Under the pieces are notes generated by a model. The model ran no database searches. It saw only the letters and a program-made list of their open reading frames with translations, and was not told where the DNA came from. The position numbers and the translations under genes were made by a program. Shown here piece after piece: positions 1-6,160 of a DNA stretch of 9,016 nt (within the stretch, counting starts at the first letter, position 1; the number at the start of each line of letters is the position of its first letter). This DNA is from Spirochaetaceae bacterium (GTDB taxonomy: Bacteria > Spirochaetota > Spirochaetia > SZUA-6 > Fen-1364). Location of the stretch: positions 6,276-15,291 of the forward strand of contig PLNO01000121.1 in assembly GCA_003141795.1 (NCBI GenBank), given 5' to 3'.

Positions 1-1032
1 GCGCACGTCGCGGAGGTAGGCCTCCCCTTCCGGCGCTGGCACGCGGCGAAGGTCTGGCGCGGGGAGAACACGCAGCGCGGCCGGTATCGCGAGTTCATGC
101 AGGTCGATTTCGACGTCGTGGGGACGGATTCCGCCTCGGCGGACCTCGAGACGCTCCTCCTCATGAGGGCGTGCCTGGCGTCACTCGGGGTGGAGAAGCT
201 CAGCATCCGTTACGCGCACCGCGGGGTCTTCAATGCATTCCTCGCCCGACATGGCCTCGAGGGCAGGTCGGTGGAGGTGCTGCGCGCCATCGACAAGCGT
301 CGCAAGATCGGCGACGAAAAGACGCGCGAGATGCTGGCCGAGATCGCGGGTGGGGAAACTGCTGCGGCGATCATCGATTTCACGGGGGTGGAGGGCACCG
401 CCGCCCTCACGCTGTCCAAGCTTCGCGATGCGGTGGGGCCGGACGTCGAAGGGATCCAGCGGCTTGCACTCATCGTCGAAAGCCTGGACAGGCTGGGGGT
501 CGCCGACAGATACGTGCTCGATCCTTCGATCACACGGGGCCTCGACTACTACACCGGCATCGTTTTCGAGACGTTCCTCACGGATCTTCCGGACATCGGA
601 TCTGTCTGCTCGGGTGGCCGCTACAATGAGCTCGCCTCCCTGTATACGAAGCAGAGCATGCCGGGGGTCGGCGCCTCCATCGGCGTCGACAGGCTCATGG
701 CCGCCATGGAAGAGCTGCATCTCCTGGCGGGATCCGGCGCCGGGCCGTCCCTCCTCGTTCTCTTCCTCGACGATTCCCTCCTGTCACGCTACCACGAGCT
801 CGCAACTGCCTTCCGCGCCGCGGGAGTATCAACCGAGGTGTATCCGGAGAAGAAGAAGCTCGCCCAGCAGTTCGCCTACGCGGAGAAGAAGGGGATCCCT
901 CTGGCACTCGTCTGTGGAGAAGAGGAGGCAAAGGCGGGGATCATGGGGATCAAGGATCTGCGCTCCCGGGAGAGCCACGACGCGCTCAGTCAGGCTGCCG
1001 CGATAGAAAAAGCCAGAGAGCTTCTTCGCTGA
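1..1032 (+). CDS. hisS: Histidyl-tRNA synthetase, 5'-truncated by the window
   Basis: Class II aminoacyl-tRNA synthetase that charges tRNA-His with histidine in the cytoplasm. The frame is open from base 1, so the start codon, N-terminus and class II motif 1 lie outside the window; 343 residues are present. Motif 2 appears at fragment residues 17-38 (WRGENTQRGRYREFMQ followed by VDFD). The histidine-binding signature DPSITRGLDYYTG lies at about bases 520-558 and motif 3 (GVGASIGVDRL) at 664-696. The remainder (about 730-1032) matches the C-terminal anticodon-binding domain, ending in an alpha-helical tail (EKARELLR). The motif 2 wording resembles archaeal/eukaryotic and some bacterial HisRS rather than the E. 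coli type, which reads RHERPQKGRYRQFHQ. The last 47 bp overlap the convergent M28-hydrolase gene, and no separate terminator is visible. The family assignment is secure; the sub-branch is read from motif 2 only. Confidence 0.97.
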   Translation, partial: AHVAEVGLPFRRWHAAKVWRGENTQRGRYREFMQVDFDVVGTDSASADLETLLLMRACLASLGVEKLSIRYAHRGVFNAFLARHGLEGRSVEVLRAIDKRRKIGDEKTREMLAEIAGGETAAAIIDFTGVEGTAALTLSKLRDAVGPDVEGIQRLALIVESLDRLGVADRYVLDPSITRGLDYYTGIVFETFLTDLPDIGSVCSGGRYNELASLYTKQSMPGVGASIGVDRLMAAMEELHLLAGSGAGPSLLVLFLDDSLLSRYHELATAFRAAGVSTEVYPEKKKLAQQFAYAEKKGIPLALVCGEEEAKAGIMGIKDLRSRESHDALSQAAAIEKARELLR

Positions 1033-1849
1033 TCCGCAGGGATTCGGATGACATCGCCTCGGGAAGATCCGCCTGCGTGTGCCACTGCGGGTAGTCGATG
1101 TCGATGAGGAGAGCCGCGGCGATGCCCCGGCGCGCGAACGGCGACTGGTCGGAGATGATGTGCTTCACCCTGTTCGGCTTGTCCCCGACAAAAGGCTGCC
1201 AGCCGTGCGCCATGCCGATCCTGAAAAGCTCCGTGGTTGCCCGGCGGCTCGGGGCGTGGTTCAGGATGCCGGCATCGATATCCAGCACCATGTCCCTGCC
1301 CCCCACCATGTCCAGGACGACGACCTCCGCCGGGGCGAACCCGGGCAGCGGGTGATCGGCGAGCCACGCAGCACCCAGGGCGAACTCCTTGCCGTCGATG
1401 TTGCCGAGGTCTTCTGCGTCGAAAAAGGCGATGGCGACATCCCGTGTGAGCTCCTCAGGGGCGATACGATCCAGAAGGTGCAGCAGTACCGCCGTGCCCG
1501 AGCCTCCGTCGTTGGCGCCGGGGATCGGCATCTCACGGAGCGCGGGATCCGGGTCCCGATCGGCGCGGCACCGGGTGTCGTAATGGGTGCCGAAGAGAAC
1601 GGGCGGGAGACGGCTCGGCGATCGGGAGCGGACCACGCCGACGACGTTCACGCATTCGAGGACCTTCCCCCGGAAGGGGACGGTGAAACGCTGGAGGGTC
1701 ACCTCCGCACCTGCATGATCGAGGCATGAGGAAAGGCGCTGGGAGAGAAGGTCGTGCGGAGCGGTGCCCGGCACGCGCGGCCCCATGTCCACCTGCTCCT
1801 GGACGAGCCGCATGATCTCCTGACCGGCGGCCTCTTCAGGAGAGCTCAT
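986..1849 (-). CDS. M28-family zinc hydrolase, glutaminyl-cyclase/aminopeptidase-like
   Basis: This 287-residue protein has a zinc-dependent M28 fold. The visible catalytic set is the HYD motif (H89, D91), GANDGGSG (D114), DAED (E146, D147), LDMVGG (D180), SDQSPFARRG (D234) and WHTQAD (H257). The last three blocks, with the spacing SDQSPFxRRG to WHT, resemble animal-type glutaminyl-peptide cyclotransferases as well as M28 aminopeptidases. It could therefore trim N-terminal residues or cyclise N-terminal Gln; the sequence does not decide between them. H89 is retained, which favours a two-metal site. No signal peptide or membrane segment is seen, so it looks cytoplasmic, which is unusual for M28 enzymes. 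The start at 1849 was chosen because GGGAGGGG (1867-1860) lies 10 nt upstream and the residues before it are arginine/serine-rich out-of-frame readthrough of the upstream gene. It overlaps the ClpX-like gene by 14 bp, suggesting coupled translation. Its 3' end runs 47 bp into hisS. Confidence 0.88.
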   Translation of the reverse strand: MSSPEEAAGQEIMRLVQEQVDMGPRVPGTAPHDLLSQRLSSCLDHAGAEVTLQRFTVPFRGKVLECVNVVGVVRSRSPSRLPPVLFGTHYDTRCRADRDPDPALREMPIPGANDGGSGTAVLLHLLDRIAPEELTRDVAIAFFDAEDLGNIDGKEFALGAAWLADHPLPGFAPAEVVVLDMVGGRDMVLDIDAGILNHAPSRRATTELFRIGMAHGWQPFVGDKPNRVKHIISDQSPFARRGIAAALLIDIDYPQWHTQADLPEAMSSESLRISEEALWLFLSRQPD

Positions 1850-2894
1850 GAACGATATGCCCCTCCCGAACGAAAAGCGACACGCGCTTGCACGCCGGTG
1901 AGGAGAACGCCTCGAACGCGGCGTTCTCCAGGTAGCGCATGAGACTGGCCTCCAGCGCCCGGGCACCCGTCTCCTTGCGGAGGCTCTCCTCCACCACCTT
2001 CTCCAGGACCGGCCCCTCCACGACGAGCTCCTTGCCCTCGAGGAGGAACTCGTTGATGTACTGGTCGAGCAGCGTTGAGCGGAGGATCTGCGTGAGCTGG
2101 TCGCGCGTCAGCGCCGCGAAAGGGACGATCCTCCGAAAGCGCCCGATCAGCTCGGGGAGGAAACCGTAGCCCATGAAGTTGTGGGCGAGCATGACGTCGT
2201 CCTCTGAGTAGGAGACGGCGATCCTATGCTGGTCACCCGAGAGCGGCTCACGCCCGAAGCCGATGTGCTCCTCCCCCTCCTGCTCGATCATGCCCTTGAG
2301 CCCCGAAAAGGCGCCGCAGGCGATGAAGCCCACGTCCTGTGTGGACATCACGGCCTTGGGAGCATAATCGGAATGCGTGTATTCCAGGGGAACGGGGATC
2401 TCGATGGATTCCAGCATCTTCAGGAGCTCCCGCTGTACGCCGAGCCCCGACACGTCCTTCGTCGTGCCTGCGCCCGAGAACACGGCGCTGTTCTGGCCCG
2501 AGGCGAGCTTGTCGAACTCGTCCAGACAGACGATGCCGGTGGACGCGTAGGCGAGGCTCATGTCCGCCGCGTACAGGAGGCGCGTGAGGATGGAGTTGAC
2601 GTCCTGGCCGACGTAGCCAGTTTCCGAGAAGCCCGTCATGTCGATGACCACGGTGGGCAGGCGCAGGATGTCGCGGAAGAGGATCTCCACGAGATAGGTC
2701 TTGCCGCAGCCCGTGGGGCCGACGAAGAGCATCGTCGATTTGGGAGGGAGCGATTCACGCCGGGCGCCTTCCAGCCAGATCCTGCGCAGACGGCTCACGT
2801 GCCTGTACGCACCGAGTGCGATGGCCCGTACCGCCTTTTCCTGGCCGACGTAGCCGCACTCGGCGACATGCGCCTCGATCTCCGTTGGAAGCAT
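1836..2894 (-). CDS. ClpX-like AAA+ ATPase lacking the zinc-binding domain
   Basis: This 352-residue AAA+ unfoldase of the ClpX group is expected to act as a hexamer that unfolds proteins using ATP. Visible landmarks are Walker A GPTGCGKT (59-66), the pore-1 loop GYVG (93-96), Walker B IVCLDEFD (121-128), and VSGLGVQRELLKMLE (148-162) matching ClpX VSGEGVQQALLKLIE. Also present are an IGFG tripeptide loop (211-214), FLPELIGR with the arginine finger (245-252) and sensor-2 TGAR (309-312). The IGF loop is what ClpX uses to dock on ClpP, so a peptidase partner is likely. ClpX is usually about 420 residues; the roughly 60-residue N-terminal zinc-binding adaptor domain is missing. The stretch that should carry the RKH pore loop (about 165-185) reads differently, with THSDYAPK. 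It is therefore probably a paralogue with its own substrates, not the housekeeping clpX. The ATG at 2894 has no Shine-Dalgarno sequence, and the frame stays open upstream to a TAG at 2999-2997. The true start may be an ATC at 2975, giving 379 residues. Confidence 0.9.
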   Translation of the reverse strand: MLPTEIEAHVAECGYVGQEKAVRAIALGAYRHVSRLRRIWLEGARRESLPPKSTMLFVGPTGCGKTYLVEILFRDILRLPTVVIDMTGFSETGYVGQDVNSILTRLLYAADMSLAYASTGIVCLDEFDKLASGQNSAVFSGAGTTKDVSGLGVQRELLKMLESIEIPVPLEYTHSDYAPKAVMSTQDVGFIACGAFSGLKGMIEQEGEEHIGFGREPLSGDQHRIAVSYSEDDVMLAHNFMGYGFLPELIGRFRRIVPFAALTRDQLTQILRSTLLDQYINEFLLEGKELVVEGPVLEKVVEESLRKETGARALEASLMRYLENAAFEAFSSPACKRVSLFVREGHIVHELS

Positions 2895-2984
2895 GACGGG
2901 GATCGTGCGGACGAACGAGGCAACCTCCTGGTCGAAGCGTTCGGTGCGCGCTCCCTTCTTCCCGGGCGTGAGGATAGGCGTACT

Positions 2985-2990
2985 CCTCCT
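2985..2990 (-). promoter_or_regulatory. Strong Shine-Dalgarno (AGGAGG) upstream of the ClpX-like frame
   Basis: On the minus strand, AGGAGG (within GGAAGGAGGAG, 2993-2983) is the best ribosome-binding sequence upstream of the ClpX-like gene. It lies 95 nt from the ATG at 2894, too far to serve it. It lies 9 nt before an ATC codon (2975-2973) that is in frame with the gene and followed by an uninterrupted, protein-like stretch (LTPGKKGARTERFDQEVASF). A second CAGGAGG at about 2930-2924 is followed by no ATG, GTG or TTG in the frame at usable spacing. The site is therefore a candidate for initiation at a rare ATC start. The motif is seen directly; its use is inferred. Confidence 0.45.
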
Positions 2991-3032
2991 TCCGTACTAT
3001 AGTGTATCGTTCCGGCATTCATCCGGACAAGT

Positions 3033-3037
3033 GAGGA
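3033..3037 (+). promoter_or_regulatory. Ribosome-binding site of the DEAH helicase
   Basis: GAGGA lies 8 nt before the ATG at 3046, and that spacing supports this start. A nearby ATG at 3039 opens an arginine/proline-rich shadow frame and is rejected. Confidence 0.7.
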
Positions 3038-3045
3038 AATGAGCA

Positions 3046-5517
3046 ATGGATCCCTATCGCCTGCCCGTCTACGAGCAGAGAGAAAAAATACTGGCCGCCC
3101 TGGAGAGCCATCAAGTCATCGTCGTCGAAAGCCCGACGGGGTCGGGGAAAACGACCCAGATCCCCCTGATCCTCCACGAGGCGGGATACACGGGAAAGGG
3201 GATGGTCGGCGTCACTCAGCCCCGCAGGATCGCCGCGCTGTCGGTATCGGAGTTCATCGCCCGTCAGATCGGGACGACCATCCCGCACGTCATCGGGTAC
3301 ACGATGCGTTTCGAGGACAAGACCGACGACGACACGGTGATCAAGATCATGACGGACGGGATCCTCCTGCAGGAGCTGAAAGGCGACCGTCTCCTGTCGA
3401 GGTACAGCGTGCTCATGGTGGACGAGGCGCACGAGCGAAGCCTCAACATCGACTTCATCCTCGGCATGCTGAAAGGGATCCTCGCCGCTCGTCCGGATTT
3501 CCGAGTCATCGTCTCTTCCGCGACGATCAACGTGCAGATCTTCTCCGAGTACTTCGACGGCTGCCCCATCGTCAGCATCGACGCCCCCATGTTCCCCGTC
3601 GAGATCGCCTACGAGCCCCCGGAGATCGAAGGCGACCACGAGAGCCTGCAGCGGAGGATCTGCGACATCGTTGCGAAGGTCATGCAGAAGAAGGAGAAGG
3701 GTGACATCCTCATCTTCCTCCCCGGAGAGCTTGCCATCAAGGACTGCCTCCAGATGCTCGGCGACATGGACACCCGTCAGGAGCTCGCGCTCCTCCCCCT
3801 CTACGCGCGGCTGTCCCATGAGGACCAGGCGCGGGTGTTCCTCGATTTCCCCGGCAAGCGGAAGGTGATCGTCTCCACGAACATCGCCGAGACGAGCATC
3901 ACGATCGACGGGGTCGTTCACGTCATCGATTCGGGGCTCGGCAAGGTGAACTTCTACAGCACCAAGACCTTCACCGAATCACTTATCGAAGTCCCGGTCT
4001 CCAAGGCGTCGTGCAACCAGCGCAGGGGCAGGGCCGGACGAACGGCACCCGGCGTGTGTCACAGGCTGTACACGAGAAAAGACCACGACGAGCGGCCCAT
4101 GTATACGATGGAGGAGATCCTCCGCACCGACCTCTCCGAGGTCGTGCTGCGCATGGCGGAGCTGGGCGTTCACGACTTCGAGTCCTTCGACTTCCTCTCC
4201 CCACCGGGGAAGGACGGGATACGGGCAGCCGTGGAGACGCTGCAGCTCCTGGACGCGCTTGACGGGGATCGCCTCCTCACGGAAACGGGGCGCATGATGT
4301 GCACGTTCCCCATCCTCCCCAAGCACGCCCGCATGATCGTGGAAGCGATCCGTGCCTATCCCTCGGTCCTCGCCGAGGTGATCATTGCCGCGACCTTCCT
4401 CTCGGTGAACTCCCCGTTCCTCCTCCCCGCGGGAGAAGAGCTCGAAGCACGGCGCGCCCACCATACCTTCCGCGATCCGCTGGGGGACTTCGTTTCCTAC
4501 CAGCGCATCTTTGAGGCCTTTTCCAAGTCGGGCAACAAGACGCGGTTCTGCGACAATCACTACCTTGACCTGCGCACGATGAACGAGATCGCCAACATCA
4601 GGGAGCAGCTGGAAGAGATCGTGAGCAAGATGGGCGTTCCCATCGGCTCGGGCGGCAACTGGGACGACTACCTCTGCGCAATCTCCCGCGGCCTCATCCA
4701 GTTCGTCTGCGAGCGCACGGGCAAGGGGATCTATCGGAGCCTTACCGCCGACAGGATCCAGATCCATCCCGGATCCCTCATGTCCAGGGAGAACCCTCCC
4801 TACATCGTCGCGGGAGAGGTCGTTCGTACGTCACGGATGTACGCGCGCTCCGTTTCCCCCCTCAAGAAATCGATGCTCGGCGGCATCTCCCCGGTATTGG
4901 AGAGCGCCTTCGTGAAGGGGGTCCCCCCCGTCGTCGAAAAGGAGAAGCCCCGGGACTTCACGAACCAGATCAAGATCGGGAGGCTCGCCTTCCCCATCAA
5001 AACCATCAAAGGGGGCCACAAGCTCGTCACGATGGACTGGAGCGTGCTGCAGCCCGCCCTCGCAGAGCTCTCTCCCAGCAGCCTGCCGGGCGTGAAGAAC
5101 CTGCGCGGAACGATCACGTGGGAGAACAGGGAGATATTCGCCGGCATGAAGCTGTCCACCGTGCTCTCACTCGCCCCGTTCCTCCATACGGAGGAAGGCT
5201 CGTGGGAGGACTGGCCGGCGGGCAGGACCTTCGCGTTCTCCCAGAACGCCGCGGAGCTCTGCGGCATCCTGGAGCGCCTGCTCTGCCTCTGCCCGCTGCG
5301 CAAGGGATCGAACAAGATCGGCTTCCTCACGCTATACACGAACTGGAAGGGGAACTACTGGTTCAAATCGGAGAAGAGCCTCCTCACCGCACGCACTGAA
5401 ACGCTGGCGAGCCTCGAAAGCCTCGCCGACGAGCCGGGGGACATGCTCTCAGCCGAGGACAGGGAGACGGTTGCCCGTCTCTACCATCTCATTTCGGAAA
5501 TGCTCGAGGAAGGATAG
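3046..5517 (+). CDS. hrpA: HrpA-type DEAH-box RNA helicase
   Basis: This 823-residue superfamily 2 DEAH/RHA ATP-dependent helicase acts on RNA or ribonucleoprotein substrates in the cytoplasm. The motifs are complete and in order: I SPTGSGKT (29-36), Ia TQPRRIAA (57-64), TDGILLQE (103-110), II DEAH (126-129), III SAT (158-160), IV ILIFLPG (221-227), V STNIAETSITIDG (277-289) and VI QRRGRAGR (325-332). A helical HA2-like region follows (about 360-500). An OB-fold segment carries IQIHPGS and an arginine/tyrosine-rich strand (about 590-640). The last 180 or so residues (tryptophan- and glycine-containing, ending in an acidic helix) match nothing I recognise. The length is far below the roughly 1300 residues of E. 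coli HrpA and nearer HrpB, but the motif wording is HrpA/eukaryotic DHX-like. HrpA proteins of about this size occur in spirochaetes, where the Borrelia protein affects global gene expression. The gene stands alone, divergent from the ClpX-like gene, and its stop is 7 bp from the convergent neighbour's. Confidence 0.93.
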   Translation: MDPYRLPVYEQREKILAALESHQVIVVESPTGSGKTTQIPLILHEAGYTGKGMVGVTQPRRIAALSVSEFIARQIGTTIPHVIGYTMRFEDKTDDDTVIKIMTDGILLQELKGDRLLSRYSVLMVDEAHERSLNIDFILGMLKGILAARPDFRVIVSSATINVQIFSEYFDGCPIVSIDAPMFPVEIAYEPPEIEGDHESLQRRICDIVAKVMQKKEKGDILIFLPGELAIKDCLQMLGDMDTRQELALLPLYARLSHEDQARVFLDFPGKRKVIVSTNIAETSITIDGVVHVIDSGLGKVNFYSTKTFTESLIEVPVSKASCNQRRGRAGRTAPGVCHRLYTRKDHDERPMYTMEEILRTDLSEVVLRMAELGVHDFESFDFLSPPGKDGIRAAVETLQLLDALDGDRLLTETGRMMCTFPILPKHARMIVEAIRAYPSVLAEVIIAATFLSVNSPFLLPAGEELEARRAHHTFRDPLGDFVSYQRIFEAFSKSGNKTRFCDNHYLDLRTMNEIANIREQLEEIVSKMGVPIGSGGNWDDYLCAISRGLIQFVCERTGKGIYRSLTADRIQIHPGSLMSRENPPYIVAGEVVRTSRMYARSVSPLKKSMLGGISPVLESAFVKGVPPVVEKEKPRDFTNQIKIGRLAFPIKTIKGGHKLVTMDWSVLQPALAELSPSSLPGVKNLRGTITWENREIFAGMKLSTVLSLAPFLHTEEGSWEDWPAGRTFAFSQNAAELCGILERLLCLCPLRKGSNKIGFLTLYTNWKGNYWFKSEKSLLTARTETLASLESLADEPGDMLSAEDRETVARLYHLISEMLEEG

Positions 5518-5524
5518 ACGCCGC

Positions 5525-6160
5525 TCATCCCTCGGGGAGAACGAAGCCTTCCTTGATCTCGACGAGGATCTCTTCCTTCCCACGTGCCGAAAAAGCGATT
5601 ATTTCCCGCTTGAGGAACTGGGCGAGGATGGCCTGTACGTCCTTCTCCGTCATTCCCAGGTGCTGCACGGCCCAGGAGGTGAAATCCGTGATCGTCACGC
5701 GGCTCCCTTTGAACGTGGCCACGCCCTTGTCCCGCGCGTACTGCATGAGCCCCGCCCAGACCTGGTTCTGACGGTTTGTCGTCATGATGTTCTGGATGAT
5801 GGCGTCCGCGCGGCGGATGCGCTCCGAGAGGACGCGGTTCATCTTGCGGGCGAAATCGGGATTCGTGCCCACCATGTTGTCGTAGAGCTTCTCATTGAGG
5901 ACGAGCACGCGCGTTGGCTGCACGGCGACCGCCGTGGCCGAGCGCGGCTGCTTTTCTATGATCGCCATCTCACCGAACATGTCGCCCTTCTGCAGGGTGG
6001 CGAGGATCTTCGACGAGGCAGGGCCCGTCGATTTGCGGATCTCCACGAGGCCCTGGATGATGATGAACATCTCATTGCCCTCGTCGTTCTCACGGAAGAT
6101 CGCGGCGCCCAGGTCGTACATGCGCACGTGCTTCTCAAAAGTGGTCTTCTCTATCTTCAT
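5525..6160 (-). CDS. Crp-like cyclic-nucleotide-binding protein
   Basis: This 211-residue protein has an N-terminal cyclic-nucleotide-binding beta-roll (about 10-95). The phosphate-binding cassette FGEMAI...QPRSATA (62-77) keeps the key glutamate (E64) and arginine (R73), so nucleotide binding is plausible. A long helix follows (about 100-128), like the dimerisation C-helix of Crp. A C-terminal domain (130-211) fits a degenerate winged helix-turn-helix (VTITDF...MTEKDVQAILAQFLKREII), but the recognition helix is not a clear Crp match, so DNA binding is likely rather than certain. The start at 6160 overlaps the aroB stop as ATGA, with AAGGAG (6177-6172) upstream. The longer upstream frame is an arginine-rich shadow of aroB. 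The protein is translationally coupled to aroB and presumably co-transcribed with aroA-aroB. No membrane segments are seen. It could be a transcription factor or a nucleotide-responsive effector. Confidence 0.88.
   Translation of the reverse strand: MKIEKTTFEKHVRMYDLGAAIFRENDEGNEMFIIIQGLVEIRKSTGPASSKILATLQKGDMFGEMAIIEKQPRSATAVAVQPTRVLVLNEKLYDNMVGTNPDFARKMNRVLSERIRRADAIIQNIMTTNRQNQVWAGLMQYARDKGVATFKGSRVTITDFTSWAVQHLGMTEKDVQAILAQFLKREIIAFSARGKEEILVEIKEGFVLPEG

Larger units (their letters stand above)
2895..3045. promoter_or_regulatory. Divergent intergenic/leader region with ACTATAGT palindrome
   Basis: This 151-bp region separates the divergent ClpX-like and helicase genes. Bases 2996-3003 are a perfect palindrome, ACTATAGT, which gives a TATAGT -10-like hexamer on both strands (2998-3003 on plus, 3001-2996 on minus). 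On the minus strand an alternative pair is TTGTCC (3030-3025) and TACACT (3006-3001) with an 18-nt spacer. No convincing -35 box was found for the rightward promoter. Part of the region (2895-2996) may be translated as an N-terminal extension of the ClpX-like protein, so the true intergenic space may be only about 70 bp. The promoter calls are inferred from motifs only. Confidence 0.4.

Noticed and set aside
171..1006. Frames overlapping hisS (plus at 171-629 and 233-1006, minus at 181-720)
   Set aside because: They are shadows of HisRS, arginine/proline/serine-rich, with no family resemblance.
1079..1729. 216-residue plus-strand open frame across the M28 gene, and the 258-residue one at 2226-3002 across the ClpX-like gene
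   Set aside because: The opposite strand carries complete conserved motif sets. These frames have none and no ribosome-binding site of note.
1850..1966. Longer N-terminus of the M28 gene starting at 1966
   Set aside because: The extra 39 residues are Arg/Ser-rich, lie within the ClpX-like gene and have no homology features. The start at 1849 has a strong Shine-Dalgarno sequence.
2755..3018. Minus-strand frame starting at ATG 3018 as a separate small gene
   Set aside because: Its first 16 residues look protein-like, but it then runs out of frame through the ClpX-like gene with arginine-rich sequence. It is kept only as a possible frameshift partner.
3019..3921. 300-residue open frame on the minus strand under the helicase, and a similar one at 3979-4767
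   Set aside because: Both are antisense to conserved helicase motifs. Their composition (Asp/Arg/Val/His-rich) is a by-product of GC-rich codon usage, and no domain is recognisable.
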